Origin: Dyella sp. 2HG41-7
GTDB lineage: Bacteria > Pseudomonadota > Gammaproteobacteria > Xanthomonadales > Rhodanobacteraceae
DNA: 64,000 nt
Direction: 5' to 3'
NCBI RefSeq assembly: GCF_021390675.1
Contig: NZ_JAJEJV010000004.1
Location: 434,001 to 498,000, forward strand
Part shown: positions 26,976-35,386 of the stretch, one piece after another
Layout: every line of letters begins with the position of its first letter
Position numbering within the stretch: the first letter of the stretch is position 1
The notes under the pieces: generated by a model
What the model was told of the DNA's origin: nothing
Databases searched by the model: none
Seen by the model: only the letters and a program-made list of their open reading frames with translations
Position numbers and translations under genes: made by a program

Positions 26976-27995
26976 ATGTTCAGCAAATACGCGACATTTG
27001 CTTGCAGAGCGCTGATATTCGCCGGAGCCACATGGCTCCCGGTCTCCGCATTCGCGGCCAATCAAGGTCACGCGAGTCAACCGGATGCGCATCTCCAGCA
27101 CGCATTGCAGCAGCTCGCAACACAAGCTCGTCCTGGTCTGCTCGGCATAACCGTGTTGGATTTGAAAACGGGAGCGGCGATCCGCGTCAATGCCGATCGC
27201 GCCTATCCCATGATGAGCGTGTTCAAGGCGCCCGTCGCGGCGACGGTGCTTGCGCAGATCGATGCAGGGCGCCTTTCGCTGGATCAAACCGTAACGATCA
27301 ATCGCCAGGATGTCGAAGGCGGTTCGGCCATTCCTTCCATCGGCGCTCATTTCAACGGCGAGCACATGACGTTTTCGGTGCGTCGACTGCTCGTGGCGAT
27401 GGTGAGCGAAAGCGACAACACCGCTGCCGACGCATTGGTCAGGTTGGTCGGCGGGCCGGAGGTCGTCACTGCGTTTTTGCGAGCGCATGGCGTCGACGGC
27501 ATGCGCATCGATCTCGACGAAGCGGGTGTCTCCCGGATATTCGAGCAGACCGAAAACGGAGCATCCATCTCTCCGCAAGAAACCGATCAGCAGGCATTGA
27601 TGAGGGAAAGGCGCGGCTACGAGGCCTATCTTCGCGATCCACGCAATCGCACCACGCCCGACGCTGCCGCGGACTTCCTCAAGAAGCTTTGGAAGGGCCA
27701 AATGCTGTCGTCCGGCTCGACCAAGCGTCTACTGGACTTGATGTATGGACAGACCGTGCCGGTGCGCTTGAGAAGAGGGCTGCCGGCGACGGTTCGATTT
27801 GCGGACAAATGCGGCACGTCTCTTTCGCTGGATGGCATAACGGCCGCCTTCAACGATATCGGGATCATCACATGGCCCGATGGACACACGGTCGTCGTGG
27901 CCGCGTTCTTGACCGCTTCCCACGCCGATAGACAACAAAGGGACGCGCTTTTTGCCGAAATCGCCAGCGACGTGTCGCAGGCATTCGCGAAGTAA
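26976..27995 (+). CDS. Class A beta-lactamase-like serine hydrolase
   Basis: ATG 26976 with GAGGGA upstream; signal peptide ends PVSAFAAN. Catalytic SVFK (Ser81/Lys84) and SDN (146-148) are intact. The usual KTG triad reads KCGTS (near residue 278), and the omega-loop Glu is not in a standard ExxLN context: the best positional match is ERRGY upstream of RTTPDAA. So it belongs to the class A fold, but hydrolysis of beta-lactams is not certain; a divergent subclass A2-like enzyme or a peptidoglycan-active serine hydrolase are alternatives. It is cotranscribed with the acyltransferase; there is no AmpR-like regulator beside it. Confidence 0.8.
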   Translation: MFSKYATFACRALIFAGATWLPVSAFAANQGHASQPDAHLQHALQQLATQARPGLLGITVLDLKTGAAIRVNADRAYPMMSVFKAPVAATVLAQIDAGRLSLDQTVTINRQDVEGGSAIPSIGAHFNGEHMTFSVRRLLVAMVSESDNTAADALVRLVGGPEVVTAFLRAHGVDGMRIDLDEAGVSRIFEQTENGASISPQETDQQALMRERRGYEAYLRDPRNRTTPDAAADFLKKLWKGQMLSSGSTKRLLDLMYGQTVPVRLRRGLPATVRFADKCGTSLSLDGITAAFNDIGIITWPDGHTVVVAAFLTASHADRQQRDALFAEIASDVSQAFAK

Positions 27996-28056
27996 GTTCG
28001 CGCGAAGGTGATGCCGTGTTTCCCATATTTTGGCACGTTTTACTGCGGCTATTTGA

Positions 28057-28071
28057 ATTTGTCGGATAATT
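28057..28071. promoter_or_regulatory. GntR/FadR-type operator candidate
   Basis: TTGTCGGATAATTGG closely matches TTGTCCGACAATTGG at 7549. It lies about 45 bp before the GH127 start. Confidence 0.45.
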
Positions 28072-28112
28072 GGACGACACTCGGCGGGTTGCACTAAACC
28101 GAGAGTCAGAGC

Positions 28113-30128
28113 ATGCCCCCGCTTTCCTCGATGAGCCGTCGCTCGTTTCTGCAAGGCATGGCCGTGGCGGGCGCCATGAGTGCGATGACCTTCCGTCCGC
28201 TGGCGGCCGCGATGTTGGCAACGGGTGCCGTGCGGCAAGCGCCGCTGTTTCCGCAAGCGCCATTGATGCAGCAACCGTTTGCGTTGTTGCCAGCGGGTTC
28301 GATCAAGCCGAGTGGTTGGTTGTTGCGGCAGCTGGAAATTCAGGCGGGCGGTTTGGGCGGTCATCTCGATGAGTTCTGGCCCATCGTGGGGCCGGACAGC
28401 GGATGGTCGGGCGGCAAGGGCGAGTCGTGGGAAGACGGTCCGTATTTTCTCGATGGCTTGGTGCCGCTCGCGTGGCAGTTGGATTCGCCGCAGCTGAAAG
28501 CGAAGGCGATGCGCTTTATCGATTGGACGCTGGATCATCCGTGGGACAACGGTATGTTCGGTCCGCGCAGCAACGACGATTGGTGGCCGCGCATGGTCAT
28601 GCTCAAGGTGCTGACGCAGTATCACGAACTCACCGGCGATCCGCGGGTGATGCCGTTGATGACGCGCTATTTTCACTATCAGTTGCAAGCGTTGCCCACG
28701 CGCCCATTGCGCGATTGGGGGCGCATGCGCTGGCAGGACGAGCTGGTGTCGGTGTTGTGGCTTTATCAGCGCACGCAGGACGCCAAGCTGCTTGAACTGG
28801 CGCACCTGCTGAAGCAGCAAGGTTACGACTGGCAAAGCATGTTCGCGCATTTTCCGTTCACGCAGAAAACCGATGCGGAAGCACTGCGCAAGCAAGCCGG
28901 CGGCGACGATGTCTTTATGCAAGACCTCGGCCTGCAGGTGCACGGCGTCAACAACGCGCAGGCGGTGAAGGCATCGCCGGTATGGTCGGTGGTGTCCGGC
29001 AGCGCTGCCGACCGCGATGCCGTGCATCATCAGTTGCAGATGCTGGATACGTATCACGGCTTGCCCAACGGCATGTTTTCCGCGGACGAACATCTTGCCG
29101 GTCGCAGCCCCTCGCAAGGGACGGAACTGTGCACGGTCGTCGAGACGATGTATTCGCTGGAGGTTGCGCTCGCGATAACGGGCGACTCCGCATTGGGCGA
29201 CCGCTTGGAACGCATCGCCTTCAACGCGCTGCCCGGCGCGTTGACCGACGACATGTGGGCGCATCAATACAATCAGCAACCGAACCAGGTCGAGTGCAGC
29301 CTGCACCGCACGCCGTGGACCACCGACGGACCGGAATCGAATCTGTTTGGACTCGAACCCAACTTCCGTTGCTGTACGGCGAATTTTCATCAGGGCTGGC
29401 CGAAATTCACTAACAGCGTATGGATGGCGACGGCGGATCGCGGTTTGGCGGCGATGAGTTACGCGCCGTGTACGGTGACGACGGTGGTGCGCGACGTGCC
29501 CGTGATCGTGGAGCAAGTCAGCGAGTATCCGTTCCGTCAAACCGTCAGCATCACTGTCAAACCGCAACGCGCGCTGGCGTTTCCGCTGCGTTTGCGCATA
29601 CCGGCGTGGTCGCAAGGCACGCGTATCGCGGTGAACGGCAAACCCGTGAAAGCGAACGACGGATTTACGACGATCGAACGCACGTGGAAGCCGGGCGATA
29701 CGGTGGAAGTGAGTTTTAACGCCGAGGTAAAAACCGAACACGGCTACAACGGCGCGCTGAGTTTCACGCGCGGCGCGTTGGTGTATGCCTTGCCGATCAA
29801 AGAGAACTGGGTCGTGTGGCGCAAACGCGGACCGACCAACGACTGGCAGGTGTATCCGGGCTCGCGCTGGAATCTGGGCGTCGCACCCGATGCATCCATC
29901 GCAGTGAGCGAGCATCCCATCGGCGACAAACCGTTTGCAGGCGCCGCGCCCGCCGTGCAACTGGCGTTGCAAGCGCGCTACGTACCGGCATGGAAAGCAT
30001 CGGAAGGCAGCGCCGAGCCGGTGCCGGCCAAGGCCGAAGCATCCACCGATGAAACGGCGCAGTCCATCACGCTGGTGCCGTACGCGGGCGCCAAATTACG
30101 CATCACTGCCTTTCCGCCGCTCAGCTGA
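28113..30128 (+). CDS. Glycoside hydrolase family 127-like (beta-L-arabinofuranosidase, DUF1680)
   Basis: 671 residues with a twin-arginine signal (SRRSFLQG followed by a hydrophobic AVAGAMSAM stretch), implying export after folding. An (alpha/alpha)6 barrel with GH127 features: GSIKPSGWLLRQLEIQ, and metal/catalytic cysteines in GTELCT (Glu338, Cys340) and RCCTAN (Cys420-421). These correspond to the Glu/Cys3 zinc site and Cys nucleophile of HypBA1. A C-terminal beta-sandwich follows. Removes beta-L-arabinofuranose or a related sugar. It is 34 bp upstream of a GH5-like gene (operon), with a GntR-type site in its promoter region. Sugar specificity is inferred from the family. Confidence 0.85.
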   Translation: MPPLSSMSRRSFLQGMAVAGAMSAMTFRPLAAAMLATGAVRQAPLFPQAPLMQQPFALLPAGSIKPSGWLLRQLEIQAGGLGGHLDEFWPIVGPDSGWSGGKGESWEDGPYFLDGLVPLAWQLDSPQLKAKAMRFIDWTLDHPWDNGMFGPRSNDDWWPRMVMLKVLTQYHELTGDPRVMPLMTRYFHYQLQALPTRPLRDWGRMRWQDELVSVLWLYQRTQDAKLLELAHLLKQQGYDWQSMFAHFPFTQKTDAEALRKQAGGDDVFMQDLGLQVHGVNNAQAVKASPVWSVVSGSAADRDAVHHQLQMLDTYHGLPNGMFSADEHLAGRSPSQGTELCTVVETMYSLEVALAITGDSALGDRLERIAFNALPGALTDDMWAHQYNQQPNQVECSLHRTPWTTDGPESNLFGLEPNFRCCTANFHQGWPKFTNSVWMATADRGLAAMSYAPCTVTTVVRDVPVIVEQVSEYPFRQTVSITVKPQRALAFPLRLRIPAWSQGTRIAVNGKPVKANDGFTTIERTWKPGDTVEVSFNAEVKTEHGYNGALSFTRGALVYALPIKENWVVWRKRGPTNDWQVYPGSRWNLGVAPDASIAVSEHPIGDKPFAGAAPAVQLALQARYVPAWKASEGSAEPVPAKAEASTDETAQSITLVPYAGAKLRITAFPPLS

Positions 30129-30162
30129 CAGCTTGAACCGACAACACACGCGAGACCGAACG

Positions 30163-31323
30163 ATGCTTTATAAGCACTGGACGAAATGGGTGATCATCAT
30201 CCTGGCGCTGGTCGCCGCCATGGCGCACGCCGCCGACGTACCGCGATGGACCGCCGAAAAAGCGAATGCCTGGTACGCCAAGCAGGCTTGGCCGGCGGGC
30301 AGCAATTACATTCCGTCCAACGCCATCAACGAACTGGAGATGTGGCAAGCCTCTAGCTTTGATCCCGCGCGTATCGATCAGGAACTCGGCTGGGCGCAAG
30401 CGATGGGCATGAACACCATGCGCGTGTTTCTGCATAACCTGGTGTGGGAACAGGATCGCGACGGTTTCAAGCAACGTATCGATACGTTTTTAAAGATCGC
30501 CGCGCGGCATCACATCAAACCCATCTTTGTATTGTTCGATTCGTGCTGGGACCCCGATCCCGTTTTGGGTCCGCAGCATCCGCCGATTCCCGGCGTGCAT
30601 AACTCGGGCTGGGTGCAGGCGCCGGGCGCCAAGGTGTTGGACGATCCCTCGCATTACCCGCAACTCGAAGCGTATGTGAAAGATATCGTCGGCAGCTTTG
30701 GACATGACGACCGTATTCTTGCGTGGGATGTGTGGAACGAGCCCGACGGCGACGTGAGCAGCGATTACCCGGGGAAAGAACCGAAAGACAAACTGCAGCG
30801 CGTCGCGCAATTGCTGCCGCAGGTGTTTGCGTGGGCGCGCAGCCAATCGCCGCAACAACCGCTGACCAGCGGCATTTCCAACGAAGGGGATTGGGCCAAG
30901 CTTTCATCGCTCAGCGATATCCAGCGCGCGCAGCTTTCCGAGTCGGATGTCATCACGTTTCACAATTACGATTTCCCGGAAGCGTTCTATCGGCGCGTGC
31001 GACAACTGCGCGTTTACGGTCGTCCGATCATTTGCACCGAATATATGGCGCGCAGCGCCGGGTCGACCATCGACGGCGTCATGCCACTTGGAAAGAAACT
31101 CGATGTCGGCATGATCAACTGGGGTTTTGTATCCGGCAAGACGCAAACCATTTTTCCGTGGGACTCGTGGTTGCACCCGTATACCCTGCAGCCGCCCACC
31201 ATCTGGTTTCACGATTTGTTGCATGCCGATGGCACGCCGTATCGCCAGCGCGAAGTGGACATTATTCACGCGCTGAGCACGTCGCCGCGGCATGTCGTGC
31301 CGGCGGCTGCGACGACGCTGTGA
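30163..31323 (+). CDS. GH5-like (clan A) secreted glycosidase
   Basis: ATG 30163, with a signal peptide VIIILALVAAMAHAAD. A TIM-barrel protein of 386 residues: the acid/base is in AWDVWNEPDG (Glu193), the nucleophile in IICTEYMAR (Glu293), plus TFHNYD and a Trp-rich end (MINWGFVSGKTQTIFPWDSW). This fits clan GH-A families (GH5 or a related cellulase-like group), which are retaining beta-glycanases or mannanases. The 34-bp gap after GH127 indicates one operon. Exact family and linkage are uncertain. Confidence 0.85.
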   Translation: MLYKHWTKWVIIILALVAAMAHAADVPRWTAEKANAWYAKQAWPAGSNYIPSNAINELEMWQASSFDPARIDQELGWAQAMGMNTMRVFLHNLVWEQDRDGFKQRIDTFLKIAARHHIKPIFVLFDSCWDPDPVLGPQHPPIPGVHNSGWVQAPGAKVLDDPSHYPQLEAYVKDIVGSFGHDDRILAWDVWNEPDGDVSSDYPGKEPKDKLQRVAQLLPQVFAWARSQSPQQPLTSGISNEGDWAKLSSLSDIQRAQLSESDVITFHNYDFPEAFYRRVRQLRVYGRPIICTEYMARSAGSTIDGVMPLGKKLDVGMINWGFVSGKTQTIFPWDSWLHPYTLQPPTIWFHDLLHADGTPYRQREVDIIHALSTSPRHVVPAAATTL

Positions 31324-31369
31324 GTAAATAGTCACTCCGACGCTTGCAATGGGCCGAATTGCATTTGTG

Positions 31370-31388
31370 CCGCGGAAAATATCCGCGG
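31370..31388. promoter_or_regulatory. Inverted repeat upstream of the alpha/beta hydrolase
   Basis: CCGCGGA-AAATA-TCCGCGG, 44 bp before the GTG start. Either an operator or a weak terminator of the preceding operon. Both arms contain CCGCGG. Confidence 0.4.
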
Positions 31389-31431
31389 TACATTCCGCGC
31401 TCCAGGAAGTTCGGCCAAATCAGGGGGCGAT

Positions 31432-32334
31432 GTGAAGTTCTCCGCGAAATCCGCAGCGTTGGCAGTTTGTTTGTCGGCAAGCCTCGTGCTTTTTCCTGTG
31501 CATGCCTTCGCGCAAACGCCGGCGAGCCATAACGCAAGCGAACCACGCGCTTCCATGGACGTGATGCAGATCCCCACGCACGGTGTGCGCGTGAATGCCA
31601 TGGTGTATGTGGCCGCCGGTTCAGAGCCACACCCGCTTGTGCTGCTGCTGCACGGGTTTCCGGGCTACGAGCGCAATCTGGATTTGGCGCAGGACATGCG
31701 ACGCGCGGGTTGGGACGTCGTCTATTTCGACTATCGCGGGTCGTGGGGTTCGCCCGGCGACTTTTCGATCACGCATAGCATCGAAGACGCGGAAGCGGCA
31801 CTTACGTATCTGCGGAAACCGGAAAACGTGAAACGACTGCGTTTCGATCCGGCGCGCATGGTGGTTGTCGGCCACAGCATGGGCGGTTTTATGGCCGTGC
31901 AAACCGTGGCGGCGGATCCCAACGTCAAGGCGCTTGCAATCATCTCGGGTTCGGATTGGGGCGAGCGCTACGTGCAACTTCGAAAGAAGGAGCCGCTGGA
32001 TACATCACTGCACATGGTCAGCGTCGGCCTCGCCGCGCAAAACATGGCGCCGTTAAGCGGATGCACGCCGGAGGGTTTGGCGCGCGAGCTAGCCGATCAT
32101 GCGTCCTCGTGGACGTTTGCCTCGAAAGTCGGTGCGCTCAAAAATCGACCGGTGCTGGTCGTGACATCGGATGACGGTCTGGCGGGCGAGGGTGGGGCGC
32201 TGGCCGATGCCTTGCGTCACGCAGGCGATACGCAAGTCACGACCGCGCACTTTCCGACCGACCATTCGTATTCCGATCAGCGCAGAGAACTTTCCGACGC
32301 GGTTCTCAAATGGCTTACGCCGCTCGCCAAGTGA
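31432..32334 (+). CDS. Alpha/beta hydrolase, secreted
   Basis: GTG start at 31432 with a GGGGG ribosome site. Signal peptide (ALAVCLSASLVLFPVHAFAQ), then an alpha/beta-hydrolase core: LVLLLHGFPGYERN (oxyanion region), YFDYRGSWGSPG, nucleophile VVGHSMGGF (Ser149), a DDG acid candidate near 245 and HSYSD His near 279. It resembles serine aminopeptidase S33 or dienelactone-hydrolase-like enzymes. It acts on ester or amide bonds in the periplasm; substrate unknown. It precedes a GNAT gene by 44 bp, so may be cotranscribed. Confidence 0.87.
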   Translation: MKFSAKSAALAVCLSASLVLFPVHAFAQTPASHNASEPRASMDVMQIPTHGVRVNAMVYVAAGSEPHPLVLLLHGFPGYERNLDLAQDMRRAGWDVVYFDYRGSWGSPGDFSITHSIEDAEAALTYLRKPENVKRLRFDPARMVVVGHSMGGFMAVQTVAADPNVKALAIISGSDWGERYVQLRKKEPLDTSLHMVSVGLAAQNMAPLSGCTPEGLARELADHASSWTFASKVGALKNRPVLVVTSDDGLAGEGGALADALRHAGDTQVTTAHFPTDHSYSDQRRELSDAVLKWLTPLAK

Positions 32335-32378
32335 CACCACAGACGGAATCGACAGCGCACCGTTGAAGGGATAAATGC

Positions 32379-32843
32379 ATGATCAAGATCGAGCGCGCCG
32401 TGCAGGCCGATCTGCGCGACGTTCATGCGCTGCTGGACACGTGCGGCTTGTCGACGCATGACATCTTTTCATCCGGTGCGCTTTATTGGACGGCGCGAAG
32501 CAATACGGCGTTAGTCGGCTTCTGTGGATTGGAACTTGGCGAAGGCGCCGCGTTGCTGCGCAGCGTGTCGGTGCATCACGAGCATCGCCGCCTTGGCTTG
32601 GCGAGACTGCTTTTGGAAGCGGTCATCGCCGAAGCGCAAACACGCGCGATCCATCGCATTTATCTATTTAGTAAAGACACGGGCGGCTTTTTCGAAACGC
32701 TTGGATGGCGCGAAGTGCCGGTCGACGAAGTGGCGACGACGATGCGCGCCGCGCCGCAAGTCCGTCGTTACGATGAATATGGTTGGTATCCCAACGAGCG
32801 CGCCTTCCGGCGCGACATGCAAGGCAGCGCCGACGGGGCGTGA
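32379..32843 (+). CDS. GNAT family N-acetyltransferase
   Basis: 154 residues. Acetyl-CoA motif A is RSVSVHHEHRRLGLARLLLE (about 66-85, with the R/QxxGxG/A-like RRLGLA), then IYLFSKDTGGFFETLGWREV, typical of small GNATs. The layout, with LDTCGLSTHDI near the start, is reminiscent of ArsN2-type arsenic-resistance acetyltransferases, but there are no arsenic genes nearby, so this is only a possibility. Convergent with the XRE gene; the stops are 8 bp apart. Confidence 0.82.
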   Translation: MIKIERAVQADLRDVHALLDTCGLSTHDIFSSGALYWTARSNTALVGFCGLELGEGAALLRSVSVHHEHRRLGLARLLLEAVIAEAQTRAIHRIYLFSKDTGGFFETLGWREVPVDEVATTMRAAPQVRRYDEYGWYPNERAFRRDMQGSADGA

Positions 32844-32851
32844 TTCGCCTT

Positions 32852-33697
32852 TCAAGCAGGCAAATCACCGCCCGACATCCACGTCGCATGAAACGCCTCG
32901 GTCTCTTCGTCTGCAGGAAACATCGATTCGATGCGTAATTCCTGTGCAGCGATGCTTTGCGGTGCGCCGACGGTGGTGATCATCGAAAAATAATTCAGCA
33001 CCTTGCCGTCCTTGTTAAATCCCATCGGGATCATCGGCAGGTTTGCCGCAGAGCCGGCCGATCCTTGCAATCGCCACGATGGATCGACGCCCGGATACGC
33101 GAACAGCTCATCGAGCAAGACTTGCGTTTGCGCGTCCAGCACGCGCCCGATTGTTTCGCGATAGATACGTTGAATGAGACTTCTAGCCACATTTTCCCAA
33201 TCCGAAACGAAGGGACGCATACCGTTCGGATCGAACATCAGATGCAGCATGTTGCGCGGTCGCGCACGCGCCGCCAAGTCGATAAACGAGCCGAAAAATC
33301 GCGGCGACGAATCATTGGTGGTCAACACGTTCCAATAGCGATCCAGCACCAGCGCGGGAAACGGGTCGTGCTGGCGCAACATGCGATCCAGCGCGCGCGT
33401 GATGCTCTGCATCTCCTTGGCGTTCCACGGCACCTCCGAATAAACCGGCGCATAGCCCGCCGCCAGATAGATGACGTTGCGTTCCCGCAAAGGCACATCC
33501 AGCGACTGCACAATGCTGGTCAACGCCTGACGGCTGGGCGCGCTGCGACCGCTTTCGATAAAGCTCAAATGTCGCTGCGACATGCCGGCATCGAGCGCCA
33601 AATCCAATTGGCTGGCGCCGCGCAAGTCGCGCCAATGCCGCAGCAGCGCGCCCAGATCATTGGAAGCAGGCGTCCGTTCACTACGAATGGTGCCCAT
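32852..33697 (-). CDS. XRE-family regulator with MmyB-like ligand domain
   Basis: ATG 33697 preceded by GGGAGA; an earlier in-frame start at 33727 lacks one. N-terminal Cro/CI helix-turn-helix (LRHWRDLRGASQLDLALDAG, then MSQRHLSFIESGRSAPSRQ), followed by the MmyB-like PAS-fold domain (ALVLDRYWNVLTTN, NMLHLMFDPNGMRP, ELRIESMFPADEETEAF). A paralog lies at 41215. The adjacent same-strand AhpD-like gene ends 77 bp upstream of this start, so that gene may be its target or operon partner. Ligand unknown; some relatives bind small fatty-acid-like molecules. Confidence 0.9.
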   Translation of the reverse strand: MGTIRSERTPASNDLGALLRHWRDLRGASQLDLALDAGMSQRHLSFIESGRSAPSRQALTSIVQSLDVPLRERNVIYLAAGYAPVYSEVPWNAKEMQSITRALDRMLRQHDPFPALVLDRYWNVLTTNDSSPRFFGSFIDLAARARPRNMLHLMFDPNGMRPFVSDWENVARSLIQRIYRETIGRVLDAQTQVLLDELFAYPGVDPSWRLQGSAGSAANLPMIPMGFNKDGKVLNYFSMITTVGAPQSIAAQELRIESMFPADEETEAFHATWMSGGDLPA

Positions 33698-33774
33698 GCG
33701 ATTCTCCCGAACACGCCGAGCCAACATGGTTCGCCACGTTGGCTCGGTCGTGCTGCGTGTCGTGACTCGAACAA

Positions 33775-34332
33775 TCAGGCGTTGCGCGCCTGCCAGCCGT
33801 ACGCCTGAAACGCTTTTTCCAGCGCCGGATGGGTGACATTGCCAGTGTAGTTAGTGATCGTGGACGCGGCGACAATGCCGACGACTTCCAGCAGATGATC
33901 CTGGCCGAAACCGGCATCTAGAAACGCCGCCGCATCGTGGTCGTTCAGATGCCCGCGCTTTTCGATCAGCGTGCGCGCCAAGGTGGAAAGCGCGCGGTTC
34001 TTTGCGTCCTGTGGCGCGCGATATTCGCGAATGGCGTTGACGTCCGCCTCGTCGACGCCCGCTTGCACCGCCAAGTAGGAGTGAAATGCCACCGCCCATG
34101 TACACGCATTGGTCACGGCATTGGTCAGCAAAACGACTTGGACTTGCTCTTCCGTAAAGCTGCCGCCATGAACCTTGCCGAACAGCCCGACCAGGCTGTC
34201 GATCAGTACCGGAGACGTCGCCATGGTGCCGGCAATATTCGGAATGATGCCGAACGCGCTATGCAGCGCTTCCAGCGATGCTTTGGATCGCACGGGGGCG
34301 GTTTCGATTGTATGGATAGGGAACGTATGCAT
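33775..34332 (-). CDS. Carboxymuconolactone decarboxylase / AhpD-like protein
   Basis: ATG 34332 with GAGGAAAA upstream; the frame extends to 34359. All-helical AhpD-like fold: SKASLEALHSAFGIIPNIAG, LVGLFGKVHGGSFT, and NACTWAVAFHS where AhpD has CxxCxxxH. The second Cys is Ala, so thiol peroxidase-reductase chemistry is unlikely although the His is kept. Common as an XRE- or LysR-controlled stress gene in Proteobacteria. It precedes the XRE regulator on the same strand. Function is unproven; it could be a decarboxylase-like or oxidative-stress protein. Confidence 0.85.
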   Translation of the reverse strand: MHTFPIHTIETAPVRSKASLEALHSAFGIIPNIAGTMATSPVLIDSLVGLFGKVHGGSFTEEQVQVVLLTNAVTNACTWAVAFHSYLAVQAGVDEADVNAIREYRAPQDAKNRALSTLARTLIEKRGHLNDHDAAAFLDAGFGQDHLLEVVGIVAASTITNYTGNVTHPALEKAFQAYGWQARNA

Positions 34333-34496
34333 GGTGTTTTCCTCGATGAAGGTGGCCATAAAGGGTGTTTCCGTGGAGACACCTTAGGCGCGCACGATCA
34401 ACGAGCCAATTACCTGCGAGGTAATCAAGCGATAGGCGGGAAAGGTCGTGGGCGGCCATGCTACGCCCACATAACTATCGCGTTGCGACAGCAACG

Positions 34497-34934
34497 TCAG
34501 GTGTTTTTGATGGTCGGGTTCGGATTCGACAAGCCGCAACTGAAGGTTAGCGGGACACCGTAAATCTTGTCGCCAAAGCGTGCGAACAGCTGGTAGTGCC
34601 AGACGCCTTCGCTGTCTTTGTCATGGTGATGGTTTTGCATCGTGATCGATTTGCCGTGATGACGAATCTGGCGGAAGATTTTTTCCACCGGCCGCCGAAT
34701 CAGCCAGGTGAAGCCGGGACTTTTTGCGTCGTCGAGCGAGCAAAACTCGCCGCCGCTCGCATTTCCCGTCAACGTCCACGTGATGGTGTGCGGTTCGCCG
34801 CTGCTCGGAATTTTTTCGAACGCCTGATGATGATTGCCTTGACTAATTACCAGCAGGTTGTCCTCCCAACCGCCGCCGGGATCGCGGTAAAGCTCCACAC
34901 TCATCTCGATGTTTTTCGGATCGCCGTGTTTCAT
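34497..34934 (-). CDS. Conserved hypothetical protein, probably cytoplasmic
   Basis: 145 residues; not recognised with confidence. No signal peptide or membrane helix. The predicted character is beta-rich (SVELYRDPGGGWEDNLLVIS, HTITWTLTGNASGGEF, WHYQLFARFGDKIYGVPLTF), with a His cluster MQNHHHDKDSEG that could bind metal. The ATG is preceded by AAGGAG within AGAAAGGAGTTATCC, a strong ribosome site, so it is very likely a real gene. It stands alone, downstream of a long regulatory-looking region that it is transcribed away from. Confidence 0.75.
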   Translation of the reverse strand: MKHGDPKNIEMSVELYRDPGGGWEDNLLVISQGNHHQAFEKIPSSGEPHTITWTLTGNASGGEFCSLDDAKSPGFTWLIRRPVEKIFRQIRHHGKSITMQNHHHDKDSEGVWHYQLFARFGDKIYGVPLTFSCGLSNPNPTIKNT

Positions 34935-35386
34935 GGATAACTCCTTTCTCTGACAGAAATGGGTTCCGTACCGGGTCGTCCTTTTAAGTCATCGACTAAA
35001 GCGCCCCGCTTCAAGCGCGAGCACGCAACGCATTCCGAGCCGCGGTGCGCGCACGCGGCCAAGGGCGCATTCGATGGTGAAAGCGGAGAAGTGCGTGATA
35101 CCGGACATCCGGCATCGCTCGAGGTTGTGTCATGACGCCTTCACTCCAGGAAAAGGCCGAGCCTTCCTGGCGGTGAAACTCATAAACCCCTCGGGGGCTC
35201 GGGCTGGCCGAGCGCCGCGACCGCCTGAGCCTAGCACCAAAATGTGAACCACATCACATTTTGGTGCTAGGCTCAGCGCCAATCCCGCCAGAGGAGCGGG
35301 GCGAGGGCAGGCATTCGCGGGATGCCGGGCGCAACCTAGGCGCGGGAAGGCGCTGCGCCTCCAAGGCGTTTCGATCAGAGGTCGTC
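34935..35386. other. Intergenic region upstream of the SLOG-TM gene
   Basis: Over 450 bp without a convincing gene. It carries GC-rich inverted segments around 35150-35225 and the long perfect palindrome at 35225. Promoters for the divergent genes must lie here but were not resolved. Confidence 0.55.
35225..35276. promoter_or_regulatory. 23-bp perfect palindrome with consensus CRP/Clp site
   Basis: The arms 35225-35247 and 35254-35276 pair perfectly around ACCACA. The centre reads AAAATGTGA-ACCACA-TCACATTTT, the ideal CRP operator (TGTGA-N6-TCACA with AT flanks). In Xanthomonads this is bound by Clp, a c-di-GMP-sensitive CRP homolog. The centre is about 137 bp before the SLOG-TM start. Confidence 0.75.
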
